Positions 33,459-42,627 of a DNA stretch of 64,000 nt are shown here, in pieces. The DNA lies in assembly GCF_001420995.1 (NCBI RefSeq), contig NZ_CP012185.1:434001-498000 (forward strand). The letters run 5' to 3'. Position 1 is the stretch's first letter, and each line of letters opens with the position of its first letter. The notes beneath the pieces were generated by a model. The model had not been told where the DNA came from. It saw only the letters and a program-made list of their open reading frames with translations, and did no database searches. The translations under genes were made by a program, and so were the position numbers. This DNA comes from Pseudonocardia sp. EC080619-01. GTDB taxonomy: Bacteria; Actinomycetota; Actinomycetes; Mycobacteriales; Pseudonocardiaceae.

Positions 33459-34229
33459 ATGAACGACGAGGAACCGTTGGGTGGCGGTAACGTCAGCCCG
33501 GCTGTGGTCAGGACCGGGAACACGGTGCGGCGCCCGGCCGGTCCGCACACCCCGGCGGTACATGCATTCCTGCGGCATCTCCACGACGTCGGCTTCGGCC
33601 GGGTCCCGCGGCCGCTAGGCATCGACGACGACGGGCGGGAGATTCTCACCTACCTGCCCGGTGCCGTCGTCCATCCCGGGCACGACCACCTGCTCGACCC
33701 GCCCAGAGCCCTGACCGAGATCGGGAAGCTGATCCGCGCCTTCCACGACGCATCAGCCGAGTTCACACCACCGGCCGAGGCACGATGGCAGGTCGTGATC
33801 CCCGACGTGGGTGCGGAGCTGATCGTCCACCACGACCTCGCTGCCTGGAACCTCGTGCGTTCGAGACACGGCTGGTATCTCATCGATTGGGACACCGCCG
33901 CTCCGGGCACCCGGCTCTGGGATCTCGCCTACGCCGCCCACAGCCTCATCCCACTCAGCGCAGACCCCGGCTGGGCCCGACCGGACCCCGAGGTGCGGTT
34001 GCGTTGTCTCGTCGACGCCTACGGGCTGGATGAGAACGCCCGTCGGCGGCTCGTCGACCTCCTCCCGGACCGGACCCGCGCGATGTATCGGCTCCTGCAG
34101 GAAGGGGCGGACACAGGAACCGAGCCCTGGGCAACGCTCTGGGCGGCCGGGCACGGTGTTGTGTGGAAGCGAAACACCGATCATCTCGAACGACACCGCG
34201 GGACCTGGCTGAGCGCCCTCCTGCGCTGA
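33459..34229 (+). CDS. Aminoglycoside phosphotransferase (APH)-family kinase
   Basis: 256 residues from ATG 33459. The fold's catalytic Brenner-type motif is HHDLAAWNLV (Asp and metal-binding Asn) and the second Asp is in WYLIDWDTAAPG. An N-terminal ATP-binding lobe is present though short. APH-family kinases phosphorylate aminoglycosides, choline, sugars or other small hydroxyl compounds; nothing here identifies the substrate, so a resistance role should not be assumed. Confidence 0.82.
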   Translation: MNDEEPLGGGNVSPAVVRTGNTVRRPAGPHTPAVHAFLRHLHDVGFGRVPRPLGIDDDGREILTYLPGAVVHPGHDHLLDPPRALTEIGKLIRAFHDASAEFTPPAEARWQVVIPDVGAELIVHHDLAAWNLVRSRHGWYLIDWDTAAPGTRLWDLAYAAHSLIPLSADPGWARPDPEVRLRCLVDAYGLDENARRRLVDLLPDRTRAMYRLLQEGADTGTEPWATLWAAGHGVVWKRNTDHLERHRGTWLSALLR

Positions 34230-34466
34230 GGAACCGCCCCACATGCAAGACGGCGGTTCTCGGCGTCGCCACACACCGTCACCGCAGAGGGTGGCCCGTG
34301 CGGGGCCCATCGGGGCCAGCCCGCATGGCACGACCCTGCGTGCCCCCAGATGAGGGTATTGCCGCCAGTGCAGGGGCCCCTTTACTCCATTCGAGCCCGT
34401 GCCTCCGACTCCAGCTCCCCGGAGGTCGGTCGACTCCCCAGGTCGCGGGCGTTGAGAGGAGTGCTC

Positions 34467-36866
34467 ATGAGACGTCCCAGAGTCTCGGGACGGCGGTTGA
34501 TCGCCTTCGCGACGGTTGCCGCCCTCGCGACCGGAGGCGGCGTGGTCACCGCCCCGATGGTCCTCGCCGCTCCGGACGGCGACCCGGCCGCCGAAGGGTC
34601 CTGGTCGGTCCCGTTCGAGGAGGGCGGGGCGGCGACCCCGCGGTGTGAGGTCGTGCCCAGCGACAACCCCGGTGACGACCGGGACCGCCTGCGGTGCAAG
34701 CCCGCGGCCGTCACCACGGCCGCCCTGCCCGACGGCCGGATCCTGTACGGCAACGGGATCGAGAGCGAGGAGAACGCCGAGGAGTCGGTGGTCCCGGCGC
34801 TCTCGGCCGAGGCACGGGACGGCCGGACGCGGGTGCTGGACCTGCGTGACGGCACGCCGTCGTGGACGAATCCCGAGAACGAGACGACCGACGGCTCCAG
34901 CCCCACGATCGAGGAGGGGCGGACCAGCGACGACTGCCTCACCGACGCGCCGCTCGGCGTGGCCGGCGTCCCCGGACGTGGCGGCGACGGGCTCGTCGGC
35001 TCCGCCAACGAGCAGCTCGGCGGCCCGTCGGCCGAGCCGACCTGCGCACCGGACGACGTCCCGGAGAACGACGGCGACATCTTCTGCGCCGACATCGCAC
35101 AGCTCCCGGACGGCCGGAACCTGCTGGTCGGCGGCACCGACTGGTACAACGAGCCGTCGGTCCTGGAGAAGGCGGACGGCGACCCGCTCAACGTCGGCGT
35201 CATCGAGCTCGAGGGGCTGCGCAGCGCGCGCACGTTCGACGCGAAGACCGACCGGTGGGACGCGACCTCGCCGATGAAGTTCGGCCGCTGGTACCCCTCG
35301 GTCACCACGATGCCCGACGGGAAGGTCTCCGCGGTCAGCGGCACCGTCAAGCTGATCAAGTCCACGCAGGGGTCGCAGGTCCGCCGGACCGAGACCTACG
35401 ACCCGGCGACCGAGCAGTGGACCGAGGACTACAGCGGTCCGGCGTCGGAGAAGACGCTCCCGCAGAACGCCCGGATGTACCTGACGCCCAACGGCAAGCT
35501 GTTCTACAGCGGCGACGGCCAGATGTTCGGGCCCTTCGGCCAGGCCGTGGACGAGGCGCTGTTCGCCCAGCAGGGCTTCTTCAACTCCGAGACCAAGGAG
35601 TGGGAGAACACCGGCATCACCCTGCCGCGCAGCTCGCCGGCGTCGGTCGCCCTGCCGATGAAGGCGCCGTACGACACGATGACGATCCTGCGGGCGGGCG
35701 GGAACTTCGGCCCGCCGCCGGGAACCTACGTCGCGACCCCGAGCACGACGCTGACCACGGTCGACAAGGACGGCGGCGTCTCGAACGTGCCGGGACCGAA
35801 TATGGCGGAAGGGCGCTGGTTCAGCCAGCCCACCCCGTTGCCGGACGGCAAGACGCTGCTGACCAGCGGGGCCCGCAACGACGAGGTCGTCTTCCCGGGG
35901 GCCGAGCTGCCGGTCAAGCAGCCCGAGATGTACGACCCGGAGACGAACACCTTCACCGAGATGGCGCTGCCGGAGCGTGCGCGGACCTACCACAACAACG
36001 CGCTGCTGCTGCCCAACGGTCAGGTCCTTGTCGGTGGCAACTCGCCGATCTCGCTGGGCTACAGCGTCCAGCGTGACGCGGTTCCGGGCGTGACCGGGAA
36101 CAACGACAAGGACCCGTCGTTCGAGATCTTCTCGCCCCCCTACCTGCACAAGGGCGACCGTCCGAACATCGACGGTGTCCAGCAGGGCATCGCCTGGGGC
36201 GAGGACTTCGACATCCGCACCGACGACGCGAAGTCGGTCGAGAAGGTCACGCTCATGCGGATGCCGTCGCCGCAGCACGTGATGGACAACGACACCCGGA
36301 CCCTGGAACTGCCGTTCACGGCGTCGGAGGGCGGGAAGCTGCAGGCCAGCACCCCGCAGGACGGCGTCGCAGCCCCTCCCGGCTACTACTACCTCTTCAT
36401 CAACCGGGCGGACGGCGAGGGCGGCTCGGTCCCGTCGGTGGCGCGCATCGTCAAGGTGTCGGACGAGTCCGACACGGGCGAGGCGATCCAGCCGATGGGC
36501 CCCGAGACGGTCGAGGGCTTCGAGCCCAACGGGGCCACCCGGACCGAGGCGAACACGCTGCTCGGCAACCCGCCGAACCCGCTGGAGACGCCGACCGTGC
36601 CGGGCCAGGAGGACCCGCTGGGTGTCCCGCAGGGCGTCCCCGGTGTCACCACCCCGATCCCGGACACGACCGGGAGCGGGATCGGTGAGGGCGAGCCCAA
36701 CCTGAACGGGGACGGCACCGAGCCCGAGCAGGGTCCGCCGGGCGGTGTGGAGAACGAGCCCGATCAGGGGCTGCTGCCGAAGCTGCCGCTCGGCGGCAGC
36801 GAGACGCGGAGACAGCCGCGACGGCGGGGCCACGACCACCGACGCATCCCGAGGTCACGCTCATGA
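34467..36866 (+). CDS. Secreted radical copper oxidase (galactose/glyoxal oxidase type, GlxA-like)
   Basis: 799 residues from ATG 34467, after gagaggag. An N-terminal signal peptide (about 1-34) is followed by a Kelch beta-propeller and a C-terminal DUF1929-type domain. Copper-site residues are recognisable: Tyr276 in KFGRWYPS, with Cys207 in DIFCADIAQLPDG as its likely thioether partner, Tyr508-His509 in RTYHNNALLLPNGQ, and His604 in SPQHVMDNDTRTLELPF. These parallel Cys228, Tyr272, Tyr495, His496 and His581 of galactose oxidase. The enzyme would oxidise an alcohol or aldehyde, making H2O2. A Pro/Gly-rich tail of about 110 residues ends the protein. The usual partner cslA of Streptomyces glxA is absent; the stop overlaps a membrane-anchored protein gene. 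Confidence 0.88.
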   Translation: MRRPRVSGRRLIAFATVAALATGGGVVTAPMVLAAPDGDPAAEGSWSVPFEEGGAATPRCEVVPSDNPGDDRDRLRCKPAAVTTAALPDGRILYGNGIESEENAEESVVPALSAEARDGRTRVLDLRDGTPSWTNPENETTDGSSPTIEEGRTSDDCLTDAPLGVAGVPGRGGDGLVGSANEQLGGPSAEPTCAPDDVPENDGDIFCADIAQLPDGRNLLVGGTDWYNEPSVLEKADGDPLNVGVIELEGLRSARTFDAKTDRWDATSPMKFGRWYPSVTTMPDGKVSAVSGTVKLIKSTQGSQVRRTETYDPATEQWTEDYSGPASEKTLPQNARMYLTPNGKLFYSGDGQMFGPFGQAVDEALFAQQGFFNSETKEWENTGITLPRSSPASVALPMKAPYDTMTILRAGGNFGPPPGTYVATPSTTLTTVDKDGGVSNVPGPNMAEGRWFSQPTPLPDGKTLLTSGARNDEVVFPGAELPVKQPEMYDPETNTFTEMALPERARTYHNNALLLPNGQVLVGGNSPISLGYSVQRDAVPGVTGNNDKDPSFEIFSPPYLHKGDRPNIDGVQQGIAWGEDFDIRTDDAKSVEKVTLMRMPSPQHVMDNDTRTLELPFTASEGGKLQASTPQDGVAAPPGYYYLFINRADGEGGSVPSVARIVKVSDESDTGEAIQPMGPETVEGFEPNGATRTEANTLLGNPPNPLETPTVPGQEDPLGVPQGVPGVTTPIPDTTGSGIGEGEPNLNGDGTEPEQGPPGGVENEPDQGLLPKLPLGGSETRRQPRRRGHDHRRIPRSRS

Positions 36867-38134
36867 CTCACCGCTCCTCACGGGGCACCGCCGAAGCGCT
36901 CGTCCGGACCGGACGGGCGCTTCGGCGCATCGGCCCCGCAGTCACATCCGTCCCGGCCGTCACACGGGCCCACCTCAGGCGTGCGGCCCGCTGGATCGTC
37001 GTCCCCCTCGTCGTCGGGCTCATGGGGATCGTGGTCGCACCCTCGGCGTCCGCCCACGGGGCCGCCGACCCGTCGATCGCCGCGGTGCTCGACCGCGTCG
37101 CGCTGGACATGCCGGGCGTCTCGCTCACCGTGCAGACGACCTCCCTCGGATCGCAGTTCGTGCTGGAGAACCCGACGCCGACCGAGGCCACGGTGATGTC
37201 GGCGGCCGGCGACCCGTTGTTCCGGATCGGGCCGGAAGGCGTTCTGGCGAACTTCCGCTCGCCGGACTGGTACACCTCCAAGCTCGTGGGAGGTGACGTG
37301 ACGGTCCCGCCGCGGGCGGTCGACCGCGGCACGCCGGTGTGGGTGCGGGTCAGCCAGGACCCGGCTTGGGGGTGGTTCGACCACCGCCTGCACGACGCCG
37401 TGCTCACCGACGACCAGAAGGACTCGATGGACACGCTGGAGCCCTTCGGGGCCTGGTCGGTGCCCGTCGGCTACGGGGACCGGCAGGGCACCGTCGACGG
37501 GCACTTCGAGTACCGGCCGCCGCTCGGCTCGTTCGTCCCCTCGCTGGAGAACCTGGAGCCGGCTCCGGGAGTCCGGCTGGCTGCACTGCCCGGCAACCCC
37601 GTGCCGGGTGTCTCCGTCGAGAACCGGCGTGACCAGGAGGTGATCGTTCTCGGCGAGGTCGGCGAGCCGTTCCTGCGCCTGACGGGAGAGGGGGTCGAGC
37701 ACAACGAGCTCAGCCCCACGTGGTTGGCCCAGCAGAGCGGGCAGATCGCGTCCGGCGGAGACCCGGCGGCGGCGCCGCAGTGGGTCGGGATGGGGAGCAC
37801 CCCGCAGGCGTCGTTCACCGTCCGAGGTGCCGAACCCGATCTCGCTCCCGCGGAGCTCTACGCGATGACCGGCCCGGCCGACGTCAAGGACTGGTCCGTC
37901 GCGATGGTCATCGACGGACAGCGGGTCGACGTCGCCGGAGTCACCACGTTCACCCCCGTGGAGCGGGGCGGGGACGCCACCTGGTGGTGGATCGGCGGGT
38001 CGGCGGTCCTGCTGCTGCTCGTCGGCGCCGGGCTGTGGTGGTGGCTGCGCCGCGGACGCTCCGGACACGATGCCGGGCCGGACGATCATCCGGCACCGGG
38101 CTCCCACCGCAGGGAGGTCGGCGCCGACCGCTGA
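36863..38134 (+). CDS. Secreted, C-terminally membrane-anchored protein coupled to the copper oxidase
   Basis: 423 residues; ATG overlaps the oxidase stop. An N-terminal export helix (WIVVPLVVGLMGIVVAPSAS, about 43-64) gives way to an extracellular part with strand-rich segments. It ends in a membrane helix (WWWIGGSAVLLLLVGAGLWW) and a basic cytoplasmic tail. The extracellular part contains PAWGWFDHRLHDAVL and two related halves. The same layout and W.WYDxR/H pattern recur in the protein at 41470-42627, so the two are distant paralogs. No function is known; coupling suggests docking or maturation of the oxidase at the membrane. Confidence 0.8.
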   Translation: MTHRSSRGTAEALVRTGRALRRIGPAVTSVPAVTRAHLRRAARWIVVPLVVGLMGIVVAPSASAHGAADPSIAAVLDRVALDMPGVSLTVQTTSLGSQFVLENPTPTEATVMSAAGDPLFRIGPEGVLANFRSPDWYTSKLVGGDVTVPPRAVDRGTPVWVRVSQDPAWGWFDHRLHDAVLTDDQKDSMDTLEPFGAWSVPVGYGDRQGTVDGHFEYRPPLGSFVPSLENLEPAPGVRLAALPGNPVPGVSVENRRDQEVIVLGEVGEPFLRLTGEGVEHNELSPTWLAQQSGQIASGGDPAAAPQWVGMGSTPQASFTVRGAEPDLAPAELYAMTGPADVKDWSVAMVIDGQRVDVAGVTTFTPVERGGDATWWWIGGSAVLLLLVGAGLWWWLRRGRSGHDAGPDDHPAPGSHRREVGADR

Positions 38135-38151
38135 TCGCGGTCGGGCATCGG

Positions 38152-38190
38152 GGGCCGGGCGGCGGTACGGCACAGGCCGCCGCCCGGCCC
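38152..38190. terminator. Bidirectional terminator between convergent genes
   Basis: A 14-bp perfect GC stem (38152-38165 with 38177-38190) and 11-base loop lies between the membrane protein stop (38134) and the response regulator stop (38206), so it can serve both. Confidence 0.8.
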
Positions 38191-38205
38191 GTCCCGCGGC
38201 GACCC

Positions 38206-38841
38206 CTAGATCAGGGACTGGCGCCGTGCCTCGGCGAGCGCCTCGATCCGGCTGTGCACCCCGAGCTTGACGAACAGGGACTTCAGGTAGCTGCGGACCG
38301 TGCTCTCGGTCAGGAAGAGGGCCTGCGCGATCTCACGCGTCGACTGCCCCGTGGCGACGGCACACAGGAGCTCGTACTCCCGGGGGGAGAGGACCTGCGA
38401 GGCCGGACGACCGCCCTCGGGTCCCCGTTCGCGGGCGAGCAGCCGGGCGTCCACGTACGGGATCTGCCCGGCGACGACGGCGCGCAACGCCTCGACCAGC
38501 AGCCGGCTGTCCTTGAAGACGACACCGTCGGCGCCTCCGGCCAGCGCCGCCCGGACGGGTTCGAGCTCCTCGGTCGCCGTGTGGAGGAGCACTCGGGTCC
38601 CGGGAGCGACGGACGTGATCCGGGCGGGCATCCCGGGCGCGTAGGTCCCCTGCATCCGCAGGTCCAGCAGCACGACGGTCGGGCAGAGACGGCCGGCCTC
38701 GGTGATCGCCGTCGCGCGGTCGGACGCCCACCCGGCCACACGCAGGTCCGCGGTGGCCTCCAGCAGTGCGCCGACGCCGTCGACGACGACCGGGTGGTCG
38801 TCGACGATCAGCACCGTGGCGGGGCCGCCGGGGTCACTCAT
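38206..38841 (-). CDS. NarL/LuxR-type response regulator
   Basis: 211 residues from ATG 38841. The receiver domain has VLIVDDHPVVVDGVGALLEA (acidic pair) and VVLLDLRMQG (phospho-acceptor Asp). The HTH domain is LSPREYELLCAVATGQSTRE followed by LFLTESTVRSYLKSLFVKLG. It lies 12 bp after its cognate kinase gene on the same strand. It probably controls the copper-oxidase locus that flanks it on both sides. Confidence 0.92.
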   Translation of the reverse strand: MSDPGGPATVLIVDDHPVVVDGVGALLEATADLRVAGWASDRATAITEAGRLCPTVVLLDLRMQGTYAPGMPARITSVAPGTRVLLHTATEELEPVRAALAGGADGVVFKDSRLLVEALRAVVAGQIPYVDARLLARERGPEGGRPASQVLSPREYELLCAVATGQSTREIAQALFLTESTVRSYLKSLFVKLGVHSRIEALAEARRQSLI

Positions 38842-38853
38842 CGCGGCCGGCCG

Positions 38854-39657
38854 TCAGGTCGGCAGGCGTAGCCGCAGTGCGGCGCCGCCGTCGACGTCGC
38901 GCAAGGAGATCTCGCCGCCGTTCTGCTCGGCCTCACGGACCATCGAGACGAAGCCCCACCGGTTCCGTCCCTCGGGGACGGCGGCCAGGACGGTTCCCGG
39001 GTCGATCCCGCGCCCGTCGTCGAGGACCACGAGCGTGACCGAGCCCGGTGAGTAGGTCAGGGTCACCACCACCTGCGTCGCCCCGGAGTGCTTCTCGACG
39101 TTGTGCAACCCCTGCCGGGCGCAGGCGAGGACCGCGCGCTCCTGCTGTGCGGTCAATCGGCGGGCGGAACCCCGCACGATGAGCTGCGTGCCCAGGGAGC
39201 TGCGGGTCCTCAGGTCGGTGAGATCGCGGTCGATCGCGGAGGGGACGGCCTCGCCCGGGTCCGCCGGAGCCGATCCGGCCAGGATGTCCCGCATCCGGTC
39301 GGAGGCCTCGAGCACCTGCTCGGAGATCCGCTCCAGGGTCCGGTGGAGCTCGACGACGTCGTCCCCGTGGAGCGCCCGGGCCCGCTGGGTGCCGGCCGCG
39401 ATGGCGAAGAGCAACGGCCCGATCTGGTCGTGCAGCGCCCCGGCGAGGTGCTGGCGTTCGGCGCCGGCCTGCCGTCGCGCGGTCTCGGCGGCGGTCTCGC
39501 CGGTCTCGACCGGACGGCGCACCGGGCTCCTCCGCAGGTCCGCGAGCGTTCCGAACGGTGCGTGTGGAACGCGCCGGTGGTGCTGCGACGACGCGACCGG
39601 CTCGACGGTGACCGCCGCGTCCGGATCCGCGGCGACGTTGCCGTTGACTGCGCACAT
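38854..39657 (-). CDS. Histidine kinase (HisKA_3 type), soluble
   Basis: 267 residues from ATG 39657. The phospho-acceptor His76 is in HLAGALHDQIGPLLFAIAAG. The ATPase domain has LACARQGLHNVEKHSGATQV (N box), VVLDDGRGIDPG and RWGFVSMVREAEQNGGEISL. There is no membrane helix or recognisable sensor domain, so the signal must reach it through a partner, possibly the polytopic membrane protein encoded next to it. It forms a pair with the regulator at 38206. Confidence 0.9.
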   Translation of the reverse strand: MCAVNGNVAADPDAAVTVEPVASSQHHRRVPHAPFGTLADLRRSPVRRPVETGETAAETARRQAGAERQHLAGALHDQIGPLLFAIAAGTQRARALHGDDVVELHRTLERISEQVLEASDRMRDILAGSAPADPGEAVPSAIDRDLTDLRTRSSLGTQLIVRGSARRLTAQQERAVLACARQGLHNVEKHSGATQVVVTLTYSPGSVTLVVLDDGRGIDPGTVLAAVPEGRNRWGFVSMVREAEQNGGEISLRDVDGGAALRLRLPT

Positions 39658-39685
39658 ACCTGGCCAACGAGCGAAAGTTCCCAGA

Positions 39686-39733
39686 AGTCCGCATCTTCAC
39701 CCGTTTGCACACCAAAGAGTCCGCATATGCGGA
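39686..39733. promoter_or_regulatory. Repeated operator-like sites upstream of the kinase gene
   Basis: The nonamer agtccgcat occurs at 39686-39694 and 39718-39726, exactly 32 bp apart (about three helical turns). The second copy is part of the perfect palindrome tccgcatatgcgga (39720-39733). It sits 29-76 bp upstream of the kinase start and just after the end of the membrane protein gene at 39759. Confidence 0.5.
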
Positions 39734-39758
39734 GTATGCGTGAGTGTGTTCGAGGGTG

Positions 39759-41060
39759 TCAGGCGGCGAAGAGGAGCCCGACCGCGCCGATCGTCAGGGC
39801 GACCATCGCGGTCAGCATCGGGTACTGGGTGCGCAGCGCGTCGGCAGTCGGGTACATCCGGACGGCCCGGTCGTGTGCGGCCAGCGACGCGACGAGGTGG
39901 CCAGCGACGATCGCGAGCAGCTGCACGACCATGATCGACTTGGTGCCGAGCAGGCCGTAGTCGATCGCCGTACCGGCGGTGCCGAGGAGGTCGAGACCGG
40001 TCCCGAACGGGTCGCCGGCGAGGATCAGGGTCTGCTGGCCGTCGAACAGCAACAGGCTGAAGTAGTGCGCGAGCGCGTAGCCCGCCGCGATCGGGACGAG
40101 CGTCGTCGCGAAGGCCGCCGGTCCCGGCCGGTGGCCCTCGTGAGCGCGCTCCGGCGTGATCGCCGCGCAGCCGAGCAGGTAGATCACGCCGACGGCGAGG
40201 GCGGTCGCGGCGAGTCCCAGCGTCCCGGTGACGACGCCCTCGTCCACGGCCCTCGCCCACCACAGTGTCCGGGAGAGGCCGTCGAACCCGGTCGAACCGA
40301 CGAGAACGACCAGCACGCCCACCAGACCGGGTCCCGGGACGACGCGGTCGAGCCCGTCGAGCGGATTGCGGACACCGAGCCGCCCGTCGACCGAGCGGCC
40401 GATCGGCGCGAGCGACCCGAGCAGGGTCGAGTAGACCTCGAAGCCGTCGCCACGGTCGAACCACGTGCGTCCGAAGACGACGGCGGCCCCCACGTGCACG
40501 ACGGCGTACCCGGCGACGAACGCCGCCACCCACGTGGGATCCGAACGACCGGGTGCGACGAGCTCGAGCCAGGCGAAGGCCAGCAGGGAGCCGGCCGCGG
40601 GCCAGTAGCCGAGCCGTCCGGGCAGCGGTCGCAATCCGGTCGGTGGGACCCGCAGCAGGCGGACGAGCAGGGGGTGCAGGAGCCGCAGCGGGTTGACGAG
40701 ACGGACGACAGGGCCCGCGACCAGCGACGCCGGGACCAGGCCGGCCCAGAAGGTCACGTAGAGGGCCCACGGTGCGAGGTTGTCGGAGGCCTCAGCCGGG
40801 CCGAGGAACCCCACGAGGACGACGACGGCGACTCCAGCCAGCGTCACCGCCCGCAGCACGGTACGCAGGGCGGGGTGCTCGACCGCGGCGGCCAGGCGCG
40901 CCGGCAGCGGCCGGCCGGGTCCCGTGACCCGCGGCCGCCGCCAGAGCAGAGCGAGCACGACGAAGGAGATGATGAGCGCCGCCGCCGCCGCGGCAGCGGC
41001 CGGCCCGATCGGGACGGGGAGATCGCTTCGCGTACCGATCCCGTGGGCGGGGACCGTCAC
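39759..41060 (-). CDS. Polytopic membrane protein of the copper locus
   Basis: 433 residues from GTG 41060, overlapping the upstream lipoprotein gene's stop (GTGA). About 10 membrane helices are visible, for example AAAAAAAALIISFVVLALLW, VTLAGVAVVVLVGFLGP, GLVGVLVVLVGSTGFDG and TAMVALTIGAVGLLFA. No transporter family motif is recognised. Conserved-looking His residues (HYFSLLLFDGQQ, AGHLVASLAAHD) could bind metal. As last gene of a fully overlapping operon with a cupredoxin lipoprotein it is a candidate copper or electron-transfer membrane component. Confidence 0.8.
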   Translation of the reverse strand: MTVPAHGIGTRSDLPVPIGPAAAAAAAALIISFVVLALLWRRPRVTGPGRPLPARLAAAVEHPALRTVLRAVTLAGVAVVVLVGFLGPAEASDNLAPWALYVTFWAGLVPASLVAGPVVRLVNPLRLLHPLLVRLLRVPPTGLRPLPGRLGYWPAAGSLLAFAWLELVAPGRSDPTWVAAFVAGYAVVHVGAAVVFGRTWFDRGDGFEVYSTLLGSLAPIGRSVDGRLGVRNPLDGLDRVVPGPGLVGVLVVLVGSTGFDGLSRTLWWARAVDEGVVTGTLGLAATALAVGVIYLLGCAAITPERAHEGHRPGPAAFATTLVPIAAGYALAHYFSLLLFDGQQTLILAGDPFGTGLDLLGTAGTAIDYGLLGTKSIMVVQLLAIVAGHLVASLAAHDRAVRMYPTADALRTQYPMLTAMVALTIGAVGLLFAA

Positions 41061-41473
41061 CGGACCTCGACCCTCGCGAGCTGGGCGCCGCTCTCGTGCA
41101 GCTCGAACTCGAACGAGCCCGGGACGTCGGCGGTGAACCGCAGCTCGGCAGGCCGGCCCGCCTGGAGCTCGACGGCACGGTCGTACCCGTGCAGGTGCGC
41201 CTCGTCGGGGCGGTCGCTCGTCACGACGATCACGACCGGGGCACCGCGCTCGACCTCCACCCTGGCGAGGCCGCCCTCGACCTCGCCGCCGGTGACGCGC
41301 AGCTCCACCCGCTGCTCGGGTGGTGCCGCGGGTGCCGCCGGAGCAGCGGCCTTCGTCGTGGCCTGCGGTGCCCCGGCCGCGGTCGGGACCGGCGTCGGGC
41401 CGCCGCAGCCGGTGAGGGCGACGGCCGTGACGGCTCCGGCGACGCCGGCGAGGATCGTGCGGTTCGAGATCAT
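41057..41473 (-). CDS. Cupredoxin-like lipoprotein
   Basis: 138 residues from ATG 41473. A lipoprotein signal peptide (AGVAGAVTAVALTGC, lipobox LTGC, Cys about residue 22) is followed by an Ala/Pro linker and a compact beta-sandwich: GLARVEVERGAPVVIVVTSD, EAHLHGYDRAVELQAGRPAE and GSFEFELHESGAQLARVEV. Possible copper ligands are the His pair in HLHGYD and the His in FELHES. The Cys ligand of classic blue copper proteins is absent, as in cupredoxin-1-like chaperones. It should sit on the outer face of the membrane. Confidence 0.85.
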   Translation of the reverse strand: MISNRTILAGVAGAVTAVALTGCGGPTPVPTAAGAPQATTKAAAPAAPAAPPEQRVELRVTGGEVEGGLARVEVERGAPVVIVVTSDRPDEAHLHGYDRAVELQAGRPAELRFTADVPGSFEFELHESGAQLARVEVR

Positions 41474-42627
41474 GGGGCGTTCGCTCCTGGTGGTCGAGAC
41501 GATGACGGGCGTGACGACACCAGGCCCCGTTCCGTGTGGAGCCGGCGGTTCCGCAGCGCGAGCGCTCCGGCGGTGGCGCCGAGCAGGACGATCACCGCCG
41601 CCAGCGCGGCGGCCTGCACTCCGTCCGTGCCCGGGCCGGTGCTCTCACCGGGCTGCGGCACGTGCCGGACGCCGCCGGTCAGCCGGACCTCGCGGTCGCC
41701 GAGCAGCACCGGGACGGCCCACCGGGCGGGGGTGTCGTCGTCGGGCCGCGGGACCAGCCGGGCGTCGGTCCAGCTGACCGGTCCCGGCGCCGCGTAGGGA
41801 CGCCAGCCCTCGCCCGCCGGGACGGGACTGCCGGACCCGAGGAGGTTCAGGCGGTAGGTGCGGCTCGCGAGATCGGCCTCCCAGGCGCCCCCGGCGGTGC
41901 GGCGGAGGAAGGGCTCGCCGTCCAGCCCGGCGATCGAGACCGGCCCGGTCTCGGGGACGCTGAGGATCACGCTCGGCCGTGGGCCCTGGGCGACCGTCAT
42001 CGATAGGCCCTCCGGGGCGGGATCGGGTTCCACCCGGAACCATCCGGCCGGCCGACGTAGCTCCAGCCGGCCGCTGACGTCCAGGGCAGCGCCGCCGACC
42101 CTGATCGGTACCGACCAGGTGGCTACGACTTCCGAGCTGCCGGGGCGCCCACCACCCGGGGCTCGCACCGCGTCCGGTCGGGTGCGGGGGTCATACCAGC
42201 GCCAGGACACGTCCTGCGACACCACGGTCCACCGGGGCGGTGCGCCGAGGGCGACGCCGTCGGGCAGGCGGGTCGGGACGTCGGGCGGGTTGCGGGACTC
42301 GAAGGTAAAGGGGTGGGCGGCGTCGACCTCGACACCCCGGGCCGAGACCCGGACGACGTCCCGGCCGTCGGGTGCCGCCAGGACGAGCGGGACGTCGGTC
42401 GAGTTGACGGCTGCGAGGGCGCCGTCCGCCATGACGGTGACCAGGCTGCCCGCGGGCGGCGCCGGTGTGACGGCGCCGAGCACCGAGACGACCTCCCGCT
42501 CGGCCGCCTCGGCGGTACCGGCCGCGACCGGTGCGGCGCAGGCAGCGGCGAGAACACCGGTGGCGAGAGTCCGGACGAGTACGGTGCGGAGGCCGGATCG
42601 CACGGCCACCCGCAGGTGCGGAGTCAT
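41470..42627 (-). CDS. Secreted, C-terminally anchored protein, paralog of 36863-38134
   Basis: 385 residues from ATG 42627, overlapping the stop of the gene before it. A signal peptide (LATGVLAAACAAPVAAGTAE) is followed by a strand-rich extracellular region. It includes WTVVSQDVSWRWYDPRTRPD, then a second unit starting WSVPIRVGGAALDVSGRLEL, and ends with a membrane helix (QAAALAAVIVLLGATAGALA) and short basic tail. Layout, length and the VSQDxxWxWxDxR motif match the oxidase-coupled protein at 36863. Function unknown. Confidence 0.8.
   Translation of the reverse strand: MTPHLRVAVRSGLRTVLVRTLATGVLAAACAAPVAAGTAEAAEREVVSVLGAVTPAPPAGSLVTVMADGALAAVNSTDVPLVLAAPDGRDVVRVSARGVEVDAAHPFTFESRNPPDVPTRLPDGVALGAPPRWTVVSQDVSWRWYDPRTRPDAVRAPGGGRPGSSEVVATWSVPIRVGGAALDVSGRLELRRPAGWFRVEPDPAPEGLSMTVAQGPRPSVILSVPETGPVSIAGLDGEPFLRRTAGGAWEADLASRTYRLNLLGSGSPVPAGEGWRPYAAPGPVSWTDARLVPRPDDDTPARWAVPVLLGDREVRLTGGVRHVPQPGESTGPGTDGVQAAALAAVIVLLGATAGALALRNRRLHTERGLVSSRPSSSRPPGANAP

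Noticed and set aside
33459..34229. Aminoglycoside resistance gene
   Set aside because: Only the general APH fold motifs are visible. Nothing links it to a resistance clade or mobile context, so it is listed as an APH-family kinase of unknown substrate.
33753..36839. A 1,028-codon open frame antisense to the copper oxidase
   Set aside because: It covers a secreted oxidase with clear motifs on the plus strand. The antisense translation is Arg/Gly/Val-rich and has no recognisable domain; it is a codon-bias shadow.
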